A stretch of DNA of 64,000 nt from Setomelanomma holmii (Eukaryota; Ascomycota; Dothideomycetes; Pleosporales; Phaeosphaeriaceae), in the NCBI GenBank assembly GCA_010015745.1, contig ML978236.1:1-64000 (forward strand), written 5' to 3'. The translations under genes and the position numbers were made by a program. The notes beneath the pieces are model-generated. The model had not been told where the DNA came from and did not search any database. It saw only the letters and a list, made by a program, of their open reading frames with translations. Positions within the stretch are counted from its first letter, which is position 1, and every line of letters starts with the position of its first letter. This document shows positions 10,268 to 19,695 of this stretch, one piece after another.

Positions 10268-12888
10268 ATGGGGATAGAAACGAGGGAGAAGGAGAAATGT
10301 CAGGCTACAGTAGAGGATACAGATGAAGACGAGAGACGCAAGGCGATACCATCTATACCCCCGCGACCCAAAAAGTCAGCAAGACTTGCCAGCTTTCACA
10401 AGAGCGCAAAGCACCCGCAACAGAAGAGGTATCATAGTCTGCCAGAAGAGTCCACGATCAGACCTGTATACATATACGACGAAGGTCGTAAAGATCTGTA
10501 TCGCCAGGCAGAAAACAGCCAGCCAAATCCACAACAAGATCGCCCATCATCGCTGTCTCCAGCAAAAGCGCAACCAAATGATCTTGGTTCCGAGAAAAAC
10601 CGCATATCTTATACTACGGCTTCGGCAAATGAGGTAAGCCTCGCAAAATTATTCGTCGTTGACCAAGAGTCTGATTCGCAGTCTTGCAGTCCATAGCAAG
10701 CGAAGCTCGATCTGAGGTATGGCGTATCGAACGCCTGATACTACAAGCTGGCTACGACTTTGCCGAGCTCCGTGGACAATTTGAAGAGACACCGGAAGAG
10801 GCAGTCATGAGGCTCATCGAACAATATCGCGGGCTGAACTCAGCACTTCGAGAATCCACAAAGCGGTGGGAAGATCCAAGGTCCGTGGACGAAGATGCAA
10901 GAGCGATGGACAGGGAGCTTCAGAGGTGCAAGTCGTTCTTGGTCGAGAAGCAGACAAGGTTGAAGGAGACAGAAGACATGCTCAATAGTGTTAGAAGGAA
11001 GCATGAGAAAGAAATTGACAAGGGCAAAATTGTTATCAGAAATTTGGAGCAGCAGTTGAACGGCAGCGCGGAGGAAATTTCGCGACTTCAAGAACGAGAA
11101 AGAGCCTTGGTGTCAGACCAAGCCACATCCGAGAGTGACATAGCAAGAGAGAACAAAGAACTCAAAAAGCGTGTTGTATCGCTAGGGTCTGAGATAGGCA
11201 GCTTCGAAGCAAGACGTGAGGAGTATGTTGGGAAAATGCGGAAAGAGGTAGAAACGCGTGAGCAAGAGATCCGCAATATCAAGGCGAACCAGGAAAACCA
11301 GCTTATGAGCATCAAGTCAAACTATGACAACAAGCTCAATGAACTACGGAATGAGACTCTGGCGTCGGCTGACAAGGAGCGAGAGTCGCGCGAACGAGAA
11401 ATTCGCGGCATCAAGGTGGCCCATTACAACGAGCTTGAGATAGTAAAATCAACCCACGCTAGCAAGCTTACCGAATCCCGGAAGGACACTCTGGCAACAG
11501 CTGACAAACAGCTGGAAATGCGCGAACGAGAAGTTCGAGCTATCAAGGCGGCCCATGAGAGCGACCTTAAGAAGTTGAAGTCAAACCACGAGAGCAAGCT
11601 GAACGAAGCACAGAACGAGATTCTGGTGGCAGTTGACAAAGAGCGTCGCCTTCACAAGAAGTCTCACGATCATCTGCAGAAGCAACTGCATGAGGAGCGA
11701 ACGAGGTCGGCGAAATGCATAAGCGATCTAAAGATGGCCGAAGATCGACTTGTGGAGCAAGAGCAGAAGATGGCAAACACTCATTATCAGGAACAAAGGA
11801 TACTCAACGCACGTGTAGAGGACGAGCGACAGAATTTTGAGGAGCGCGTGCGAGCATACGATGAAGAAATCCGCGCCCTAGTAGAGCAGCTACGCGAAGC
11901 TTCCAAGACGCAAGAAGAGAGACGTGCAGACGAACAACTGCGACTCGGTCAAGAGCTACGGAAGCAAGAAGAGTCCTTGCGGCAACAGCATGAAGCACAA
12001 CAGTTCCAGCTTCGGTCTGTGGTGGAAGACTTCAAGATCGCGCTCGTTGCGAAGGATCATTTTAAAGGCATGACCGATGCCGAGTTGAATTCGCGCTTTA
12101 CCAAGCTCGCACAAGACGTCGAAGATTTTGCCAGAATCGAATGGGATACGGTGAGAGAAGCGGAGTGGTGGAGGTACCAGCTGCAGCAACTCAACCCTAG
12201 GAATACGCGAAAGCTGAAGCAGAAGATTGTGCAGAATTCGATGTGGATCAATCTAAAAGATGAGATCTTTCGCTCGCCGTTTCGATTGTTTACCGCAGAA
12301 GGGGAGTGGAAGGAGCTGGACAAGCAGTGGATCGATGTCTACAGCTTGAGTAAGTCATCATCAAGGAATCGTCGGCATGCGACGACTAACCACGATATAG
12401 CCACGCCACCTGCCCAGTGGCCAAAGACATCACGAGAGACCGAAAAGTCTCGATACGAGCGCGCGAAGCATTTACGAGCCGCGATGAACCAGGCAGCACA
12501 AGCAGGGTCCAAAGACCGACTTGGTCAGCTCAGGGCTATTTGCGAGAGAGTGATAGTAGCTGCTGCCGACAGAATTGCCGGGAACATCGAAAAGGTCGCA
12601 GCGGTTCAAGACAGAGATCGAAAAGCTTTGTACAAGATCGTCCGAGTAGCTGCCGAACTTTGGCTGGAATGTTGCTCGCAGCGCTACAGGCTTGTAGTGA
12701 CACTGGCTAGTGGAATTGAGGATGTGTTGGGCTTGTCTCAGGGCAATATCCGACAGGTAATACTCGTGCTGAAGCCTGAGTTGAGGAGATTTGGCACCTC
12801 GCATGGAGACAACCTATCGAGAGAGGAGCGGGTCGTTGGATGGCGTGCCGAAGTGGAAGCGTATCCCCCAAAACGCGTCTCTGGATAG
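10268..12888 (+). CDS. Large coiled-coil protein, paralogue B, about 837 aa
   Basis: Three exons: 10268-10633, 10690-12349 and 12401-12888. Intron 1 is 56 nt, phase 0. Intron 2 is 51 nt (GTAAGT...ATAG), phase 1, at the same protein position as the intron of paralogue A. Starts at 10160 and 10238 in the same frame are also possible. The N-terminus is polar. From about residue 150 to 560 there is an almost unbroken coiled coil with near-repeats (RESREREIRGIKVAHYNEL, then QLEMREREVRAIKAAHESDL). The C-terminal domain matches paralogue A: FKGMTDAELNSRFTKLAQ, RKLKQKIVQNSMW and LECCSQRYRLVV. It faces paralogue A across the Hsp70-like and lectin genes, as expected from an inverted duplication followed by divergence. 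No catalytic motif seen; role unknown, probably structural or scaffold. Confidence 0.85.
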
Positions 12889-13231
12889 CGACAGGACGTC
12901 TGGGGGCGTTTGGATGTATAGAGACTGGTATCTTCTAAGATCAGAACTATCCAGTACGTCCATCCCGATGTATAGCTGCAAACCAATGGTCTTGTAAAAT
13001 GCCTATCATAAGGAAACAAGGCGACATTCGGTCCGTCACTCCGCCTGAGGCATGGCGCTCGCTCGTCAAAATTCAGCGTCCGCACTATCCAGTGGGCTGG
13101 AAAGTCGGGTTCGTGAATGCAACTCGCCGCTCCTTTGTACGGCTTTCTTTTACCTTGCAGCCGTTGCGGTAGAGGACTCTCACTTGACCGTACATATTCG
13201 CGGTGACAAACGCGGTCCTTGAACCTGCGCG
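12889..13231. other. Intergenic between coiled-coil B and a small gene
   Basis: Short stretch with no supported coding frame. A long minus-strand frame crosses it but overlaps both neighbouring genes and is judged a shadow. Confidence 0.55.
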
Positions 13232-13240
13232 TATATAAAA
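13232..13240 (+). promoter_or_regulatory. TATA-box-like element
   Basis: TATATAAAA lies 128 bp upstream of the proposed start codon at 13368 and is followed by a C/T-rich stretch, a common fungal promoter layout. The call rests on sequence only. Confidence 0.5.
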
Positions 13241-13367
13241 CCTCGTTTCCAACTTCTTCCCTCTTCCTTAGCCTCAGTATATACCCTCGACAACGCTTCG
13301 TCGACAGCAGAAGATCTGCAGCTCGACCATCATCTCTCGCCCACACAGCCTTGAAGCTGTATCGAAC

Positions 13368-14176
13368 ATGTTCGACGACATCAACCATATTCAGCAGGGT
13401 GTTCGCCAGGTCAACCTCATCGACAACTATGACAACCACGGCATTGGCACAGCTACTTCGCCAGCGGGTGTTCCCGGTGATGATGCGAAGGTCCGCACCT
13501 GTTTGCTGACAGCAAAGCATTTACTGACCTCCACAGTCCCGCACGTTCGAGACCTTGAAGACAACGGCGCTTGCAAACTGTCGTCTACTTTACGGCAGCG
13601 ACCGGTTCAAATTCTACGGTTCGTGCTCCTGCCATAGCATCTGGGTCAAGCTGATCGTAGCCCAGATATTCTCCAGAGTATGGACGAAGAAGAGAACACG
13701 TTCTGCATCGCTCTTGTGTGTAGCAGGGAGGGCGAGAGCAAGATCTTGCGCATGGCCGTCGATGACTGCCCAATCAAAGCTATCCGCAGCATGGTCGTCC
13801 GACTCCAGAAGGATTGCTTCCCGGTCCTGAGTATGTAACTCCCATGTGACTGCAGCTCCGTAGTTGGCTGACGTCATCTCTAGTGAACGTTGGTGCTGGC
13901 TTGCAGAGCGGTGGCCAGTTGGGGTACTCGAACGAATTGACAGGCAAGTTCGAGCTTGCTGAACCCATGCGGTTCTTCAAACCTGATGGCGCGGTCGACG
14001 ACACCCAGACGCTTCCGATGCCAGGTTTCAAGGGTCCGAACAGGAGGACAACCGACAGCTATACTCCTCACGGTGCTCCGAGGGGTCCAAGATTCAAGCG
14101 AGCTCGGGAAGATGTCGACAGGATGCAGACGGCCCACGACGAGGATCCTACCGAGTTGCACTATGGCGATCCATAG
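13368..14176 (+). CDS. Uncharacterised small protein, 220 aa, four exons
   Basis: Four exons join in phase: 13368-13490, 13537-13618, 13666-13830 and 13884-14176. The introns are 46, 47 and 53 nt. The first donor (GTCCGC) is weak. The third exon is placed by frame logic, giving DRFKFYDILQSMDEEENTFC across the junction. The product is acidic and globular in the middle (ALVCSREGESKILRMAVDD, then IKAIRSMVVRLQKDC). The C-terminal 95 residues are Gly/Pro/Arg-rich and probably disordered. There is no signal peptide, membrane helix or motif I can name. A TATA-like box upstream and clean splice phases support expression. It may be a nuclear protein (basic FKRARE stretch near the C-terminus), but this is a guess. 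Confidence 0.65.
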
Positions 14177-14782
14177 ACATCAGGCGTCAGACAACTCAAT
14201 CCATCGGCAAGTTTCTTAGCTTGACAGCTGAGGCTGAAATAGTGGAAGACAAATCTACATGGAAGGCCAATTGAAGCCGAACATAAAAGAGTACAAAAAA
14301 AGGACAAGTAAAGCCGAATGTAGACAGTCATGGCATGGATTCATACGTACTTCGAATGTGACCAAATTATACTCTCCAAACCATCTAGCCCTCGTCAGAA
14401 CGGATCCTGTCTGCTCCCAGATGCGAGCACAGTGCAATGAGATAAAGGAAGAAATGGTCTATTGCAAGGTCCTGAGGTTGCAGGCGTGGTGACTGGTGAT
14501 CTTGACAGTGCATCAGGCGCAGCGGTGACAGGACTTGCATTGGGTCTTGAGAGTGCTGAAGAATCTCAAGGACATTGTGATGAAATGTTCACGATTGTTG
14601 ATGGTGAACAGGCGAGGAAGAATGTCGCCGGGGTGTTCTGGTGTACGACACGTGCCCACGCGTGAGCGAGGATGGTCAAAGCGCGATGCGTTGCGTCATG
14701 ACGCGAACCTACCCGTGCACCTATCACCGACACCTACGATGCGATGGCAATATTTTGATGGCGCAATTGCCAGACTTTCACA
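14177..14782. other. Intergenic upstream of DNA ligase
   Basis: No coding frame supported. Two ACGCGT-like hexamers occur, CACGCGT near 14658 and GCGATGCG nearby. An MluI-type (MCB) element would suit a replication gene, but I cannot show function. Confidence 0.4.
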
Positions 14783-17431
14783 ATGAACAGCCCTTCTAAG
14801 CGAAGGAAAAAGAATGATGGATCGAGTCAACCAGTGCGCAAACTGGACTACTTCTTCGCAAAGCAGACGGCGAAAGCGGCAGCTAAGGATGCGCCAAGCG
14901 ACCTGAACGAAGGGGACAGAGAGCTGCCAATCCACGACAAAGTGACTTTGACAGACGAGGAGTATGCCCGCAAACTTCAAGAAGAATGGAATAAGGAAGA
15001 TCAGCAGCCAGCACAAGAACCGGAGCGTGAACCTGTGAGCTCAAACGAGCTTTACGAAGACCCAAAAAGCCCACACGCCAACGGCGCAGCTTCGAACAAT
15101 GCGGATGAGTCCGAACTCGTCGTCCCTGAGGCGACTGAAGAGCGCACTGAGACTGCTGCGCCAAAGCAGAAGAACACCCTCTCCCTTCAATCCACCGCAT
15201 CTGAGGAAGACACAATAACCACGAACATTCCATTCGATCACAGCCCGCTCGAATTCGATCCCTCCAACTACATACCAGATCTACAGAAGCATTGGGTGAC
15301 AGATGGAGGACATGCGACATATGCGCTTCTGACCAGATGCTTTGTCCTGGTCAATAGCACGACTAGTCGGATAAAGATTGTCGACACGCTTGTAAATTTA
15401 CTGCGCACGATAATAGAGGGAGATCCGGCCAGCTTACTGCCTGCAGTATGGCTTGCGACGAATGCGATCTCCCCACCATATATCGATCTCGAGCTGGGTC
15501 TAGGCGGATCGGCCATATCGAAGGCACTGAAGAAGGTCTGCGGTTTGGACAATGCAGGCTTGAAGACCTTGAACAACAAATATGGCGACGCAGGGGATGT
15601 AGCTTTCGAAGCAAAGAAGAAGCAGTCCTTCACGCTGCGCAAGCCCAAGCCATTAACGATCAAGAGTGTCTTCGACTCGCTCGTGAAGATAGCAAACAGC
15701 AAAGGTCATGGAAGCGTGGAAAACAAGCAGCGAATTGTCGAAAGGCTGGTACAGGATGCGCGTGGTGCTGAAGAAAGCCGGTACATCGTACGAACACTGG
15801 TGCAACATTTGAGGATAGGTGCGGTCAAGACCACAATGCTCATTGCACTTTCGCGAGCTTTCATGTTGTCAAGACCACCGAATGCAGACTTCGAAATCCG
15901 AGATAAAAAAATCCTAGCAAAGCTGAAGAAAGAGGAGCTTGCTGAGATCTACAGTAAGAACGAGGAGATTGTCAAAGCATGTTTTGCGCGAAGACCAAAC
16001 TACAACGACCTCATTCCTGCGTTGCTCGAGATAGGGGTGTGCGACGAACTTCTATTGCGTTGTGGACTGGCCTTACATATCCCATTGCGACCTATGCTGG
16101 GAAGCATAACCCGAGACATGAGCGAAATGCTGACCAAGCTGCAAGGGCGCGACTTTGCATGCGAATACAAATACGATGGTCAGAGAGCTCAGGTGCATTG
16201 TGACGAGAAGGGTAAAGTAACCATTTTCTCACGGCACTTGGAAGTCATGACCGACAAGTATCCCGATCTAGTGGCACTCGTTCCAAAGATAAGAGGAGAG
16301 AGTGTCTCAAGCTTCATCCTAGAAGGGGAGGTCGTGGCCATCGACCGTGAGAGTGGAGAGCTGAAGACCTTCCAAACACTTGCAAACCGAGCAAGAAAAG
16401 ATGTACTGATCGGCGCAGTCACCATCGATGTGTGTCTCTATGCTTTCGACCTCATGTATCTCAACGGCGAAGAGCTCCTGAATCGCCCTTTCCGTGAGAG
16501 GAGGAGCTTGCTCAAGAGCCTGTTCGTCGAGATACCACACAACTTTACATGGGTGAAGTGTCTCGATGCTACATCAGGCGACGTTGAAGCCGTTCAAGCC
16601 TTCTTCCAGTCTGCGCTGGACATCAAATGCGAAGGCATCATGGTCAAGATTCTCGACAACCTTCCCAACCCAGATCTCCTCGTCGACACCGATGACCCGA
16701 CCGACAAGACCCCATCCCTCCCACCTACACCCAAAAAGAAAAAGCCCAACAAGTCCAAATCCAAATCCAAATCCACGGCAACCACAGCCGCAGACCCCGA
16801 CGAACCCAAATCCACCGGCCGCCGCAAAGCCCTCCTATCAACCTACGAACCCGACAAACGCCTCGACTCGTGGCTCAAAGTCAAGAAAGACTACAGCACC
16901 ACCTCCGAAACCCTGGATCTAATCCCCATCGCCGCCTTCCACGGCTCCGGCCGTAAAGCAGCATGGTGGTCGCCCATACTCCTCGCCATCCGCAACGCCG
17001 AAACCGGCCAACTCGAAGCCGTCACAAAATGCATGTCCGGCTTCACCGACACGTTCTACAAAGCCAATCGCGAGAAATACAACCCCGATGATCCGGATAA
17101 CAACAACACGTTGCCGAGCAAGCCGCATTACGTAGAATATAATGGCGGCGCGGGCACGCCAGATGTCTGGTTCGAACCGCAGGAGGTGTGGGAGGTGGCG
17201 TTTGCGGATTTGACGCTGAGTCCGACGTATACGGCGGCGATTGGGCTGGTGAGTGACGAGAGGGGGCTGAGTACGAGGTTTCCGAGGTTCTTGAAGGTGC
17301 GCGAGGATAAGAGTATTGAGGAGGCGACCGAGGCAGAGTATTTGGCTAGTTTATATAGGAAGCAGGAAGCTAAGGCGCCGACGAGGGAGGAGGGTGCGGT
17401 TGCGGAAGGCGGAGAGGAGGATGGGGAGTGA
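14783..17431 (+). CDS. cdc9: ATP-dependent DNA ligase I (Cdc9 type), 882 aa
   Basis: Single exon of 882 residues. It seals nicks in Okazaki fragments and in excision repair, using ATP to adenylate its active-site lysine. Motif I is EYKYDGQRAQVH with the catalytic Lys (near residue 470). Motif III is ILEGEVVAID, motif IV is KCEGIMVKIL, and motif V lies in RLDSWLKVKKDY. The OB domain follows (AFHGSGRKAAWWSPILLAI), and the terminal motif RGLSTRFPRFLKVREDK is present. The N-terminus holds a basic tract (KRRKK) suited to nuclear import and KLDYFF, a PIP-box-like PCNA motif lacking the usual Gln. Between motifs IV and V there is a Lys/Ser/Pro-rich insert of about 50 residues (bases about 16700-16830), longer than in yeast Cdc9. 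Yeast Cdc9 is about 755 residues, so tails and insert explain the extra length. Confidence 0.97.
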   Translation: MNSPSKRRKKNDGSSQPVRKLDYFFAKQTAKAAAKDAPSDLNEGDRELPIHDKVTLTDEEYARKLQEEWNKEDQQPAQEPEREPVSSNELYEDPKSPHANGAASNNADESELVVPEATEERTETAAPKQKNTLSLQSTASEEDTITTNIPFDHSPLEFDPSNYIPDLQKHWVTDGGHATYALLTRCFVLVNSTTSRIKIVDTLVNLLRTIIEGDPASLLPAVWLATNAISPPYIDLELGLGGSAISKALKKVCGLDNAGLKTLNNKYGDAGDVAFEAKKKQSFTLRKPKPLTIKSVFDSLVKIANSKGHGSVENKQRIVERLVQDARGAEESRYIVRTLVQHLRIGAVKTTMLIALSRAFMLSRPPNADFEIRDKKILAKLKKEELAEIYSKNEEIVKACFARRPNYNDLIPALLEIGVCDELLLRCGLALHIPLRPMLGSITRDMSEMLTKLQGRDFACEYKYDGQRAQVHCDEKGKVTIFSRHLEVMTDKYPDLVALVPKIRGESVSSFILEGEVVAIDRESGELKTFQTLANRARKDVLIGAVTIDVCLYAFDLMYLNGEELLNRPFRERRSLLKSLFVEIPHNFTWVKCLDATSGDVEAVQAFFQSALDIKCEGIMVKILDNLPNPDLLVDTDDPTDKTPSLPPTPKKKKPNKSKSKSKSTATTAADPDEPKSTGRRKALLSTYEPDKRLDSWLKVKKDYSTTSETLDLIPIAAFHGSGRKAAWWSPILLAIRNAETGQLEAVTKCMSGFTDTFYKANREKYNPDDPDNNNTLPSKPHYVEYNGGAGTPDVWFEPQEVWEVAFADLTLSPTYTAAIGLVSDERGLSTRFPRFLKVREDKSIEEATEAEYLASLYRKQEAKAPTREEGAVAEGGEEDGE

Positions 17432-17909
17432 GGAAATAGATGGTGCGCATCTGGTTGTTTGATCTTGTGGTTATGGGCGTCTCTCACGAATCTGTTTGAT
17501 TACCACGAAGCTCATGCAGCACGAGACAGCAACACCAACATGAAGAGCGCATGATGATTTGGTGTCAAGTATGATGTTGTAATTGGTCGGAAAGACATGA
17601 AGCCATCCATTGCTACCGACCTGCCTATGATTGCTACCATTATAAACCTCCACGATCCAAAGCTCCAGAGTGCTAACCATTGCAACTTCCTCCTATTCTC
17701 CAAAAGCAACGACGCAAGGAAACGGTCGTAATCGTTCGTCGTGGCTATCTGCAGCATCGCGCCGTGATCTCGGCCTCGTCCTATCCGGTCACATGGGACC
17801 TTCATTCCGCCCCCAAATGTCTCACGCCCTCGAGCGGGGTAGCGGGTGACAAGGCCGGGCGCAGTCTTTTGGCACTGCGTTTGCGGCGGCGACGATGCGC
17901 AACGCACGC
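17432..17909. other. Convergent intergenic region between ligase and eIF1
   Basis: The two genes point toward each other here, so this stretch should hold both 3' untranslated regions and terminators. No gene seen. Confidence 0.6.
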
Positions 17910-18386
17910 TTAGAAGCCGTGGACCTTGATGGTCTTGCCATCAAGACCCAGGCCCTCCTTCTTATCGGTCAGGAAATCCTGGACATCTTTGCGCTGATCT
18001 CCCTGCAGCTGAATCACCTCTCCCATCTCCGAGTCGGCGACGACGGTGCCATTGCAGGCAAACTTCTTCTTGATCACTTTGAGGATCTTCTTCTGGTCGA
18101 ATTTCTTAGGCAGGCCTTGGACCGTGGTCAGGGTTTTGCGACCATTGCGCTCTGTGCGGGGTTGATGTCAGCCTTGCGCGATAAAGAGGTATGAGCTGAA
18201 AAGGACGGAACTGTTGCGGGAGGAAGGCGCGACGCAAGACATGAGTCGAGACGGAAAGAAGGGCGGCTACTTACGCTGAATGCGAATGTGAATGTAGTTC
18301 TGCTGACTAGTTTTGGTCTCTCCACCAGTGTCATCGGCCTCCGCAAAGGGATCGAAGGACTTGAGGTTCTGGATGTCCGTGGTCAT
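17910..18386 (-). CDS. sui1: Translation initiation factor eIF1, 117 aa
   Basis: Two exons, complement(18386..18275) and complement(18151..17910), with a 123-nt intron (18274..18152) in phase 1. The protein is the usual eIF1 size and matches the SUI1 family closely. It has IHIRIQQRNGRKTLTTVQGL across the splice site, then KKFDQKKILKVIKKKFACNG, GEVIQLQGDQRKDVQDFL and the terminal KTIKVHGF. eIF1 binds the 40S subunit near the P site, promotes scanning and enforces AUG recognition. The N-terminal MTTDIQNLKSFDPFAE is the flexible tail. The start is the only ATG that gives this conserved N-terminus. The intron is longer than its neighbours, as is common for ribosome-related genes. Confidence 0.97.
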
Positions 18387-18610
18387 AAGATCGACTAGAG
18401 CGCTCTGCTGCTGCTGCGAAGTGTGGTGTCGGGGGTGAAGGTGAGTGGAGAGAGCCGCGGTGGTGAGAAGTGTGTCAGTAGGTTGGGTGAAGGTTATCTG
18501 TGGAGTGGCAAGCCAGGCGCTTGAAGCTAAGCCCCGCTCCCGGCCGAGAACACACTAGCGCCCTTCGGCTGACTCCGTGCCCATGCTCTGCGCTCCAACA
18601 AGTGTGAAGG

Positions 18611-19348
18611 TCACTGCGCGACTTTGCCCTCGTATTTTCGCTTGGGATAATTCACCTGCTTAAAGCAGACTCTGATTGCGAGTTCGATCGCGCCTGCCCC
18701 CTGTAGCGCGCCTAATACGGTCTCAATGCCTCGGACGCACAACTCACGCGACATCATACACATTGTGCGCAGTGGCTGTTCTGAAAACCTTCCCTGGCTT
18801 TGGCACCAAATTGACTCACAGATCACGCGATTCAAGATTGTCGGATTAGAAAACGCGCCTCTCCGCATGGCACTAAAATTGATCGCTGGAAAGCTCCAGT
18901 GTTTCACTGAGGATGGGTTGTATGTCACCAAGATGATCGCGCGACCTATATCCCCAGAAACATCTTCTCGGATCACGGAAAAGATCGATGTCCCACCAGG
19001 TCCTCCCAAGAGACCGCCGAGCTCATCAAGGATCGCTTGTTCAAACATCAACAATGTTGCATTGATTCGTTTCGTGTCAGAGCGACCCCTCGTTTCAGCA
19101 ACCCTTCCCCTACCACATTTTGTCCGTACCTCAAAGAACATCACGAACATGATCACCACAATGTATAGACGCTCTGTGATCACTGTTGTTGATGCCGAAC
19201 CGATCAGGCTGTCCGCGAACGGCTTCAGCAACATCTCCCGATACGTTTGCAAAACCATCAGCGCACTTTTGGTCTTGGACACGCAAGAGGTTTCGTATGT
19301 CCAATCCATAGGGCTTGGTTGGTACTGTGCGTTTCCATAATGTGGCAA
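18611..19348 (-). CDS. Doubtful 245-aa reading frame, opposed by a 205-aa frame
   Basis: An open frame of 245 codons starts at ATG 19348. It has one hydrophobic stretch (LYIVVIMFVMFFEV) and a Gly-rich segment (LGGLLGGPGGTSIF). The opposite strand is also open over 18726-19340. I recognise no domain in either, and the frames are close to mirror images, so at least one is a by-product. The minus frame is kept because it is longer and runs in tandem with eIF1. A non-coding region, or an antisense image of an unrecognised gene, is equally likely. Confidence 0.25.
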   Translation of the reverse strand: MPHYGNAQYQPSPMDWTYETSCVSKTKSALMVLQTYREMLLKPFADSLIGSASTTVITERLYIVVIMFVMFFEVRTKCGRGRVAETRGRSDTKRINATLLMFEQAILDELGGLLGGPGGTSIFSVIREDVSGDIGRAIILVTYNPSSVKHWSFPAINFSAMRRGAFSNPTILNRVICESIWCQSQGRFSEQPLRTMCMMSRELCVRGIETVLGALQGAGAIELAIRVCFKQVNYPKRKYEGKVAQ

Positions 19349-19695
19349 CTATGCTGCAGGTCAACTCGACCTCTTAGCTACGCCCCACCCCTCACGATGG
19401 CTGACAAACAACATATAATTATCTCCACAATCGCAAAACTGCAGAAGCCTGGTGGTTTTGCGCGCGTCCACTCCTCGATCTTTGTCCGCGCCCTATCTTC
19501 TGCTGTTCTGAGCAACGATGGCTCCTTGACACTACTGTTCCATTTCTCAATTCTTATCACTGAAGGTCAAGCGCTGGCTCGCTTCTAATCGATAAGTCTA
19601 ATACTGGGTCTCGACGCAGGTGAGCAGGAGAAGAGAGAGGTCGCGAAGGCGAGAAAGAATTGGGAACTTGTTTTGGAGAAGAGGAATCGTCGAAA
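19349..19695. other. Intergenic upstream of the S41-like peptidase
   Basis: No supported gene. A 64-codon frame starting MADKQHIIISTIAKL (19397) is too short and featureless to accept. Confidence 0.5.

Noticed and set aside
12738..13520. 260-codon minus-strand frame
   Set aside because: It overlaps the end of coiled-coil B and the first exon of the next plus-strand gene, and it has no motif. Judged an antisense shadow.
16566..16922. Pro/Asn-rich frames inside the DNA ligase gene
   Set aside because: They come from the low-complexity insert of the ligase read in other frames.
18726..19340. 205-codon plus-strand frame
   Set aside because: Near mirror of the longer minus frame; no recognisable domain, signal peptide or splice pattern.
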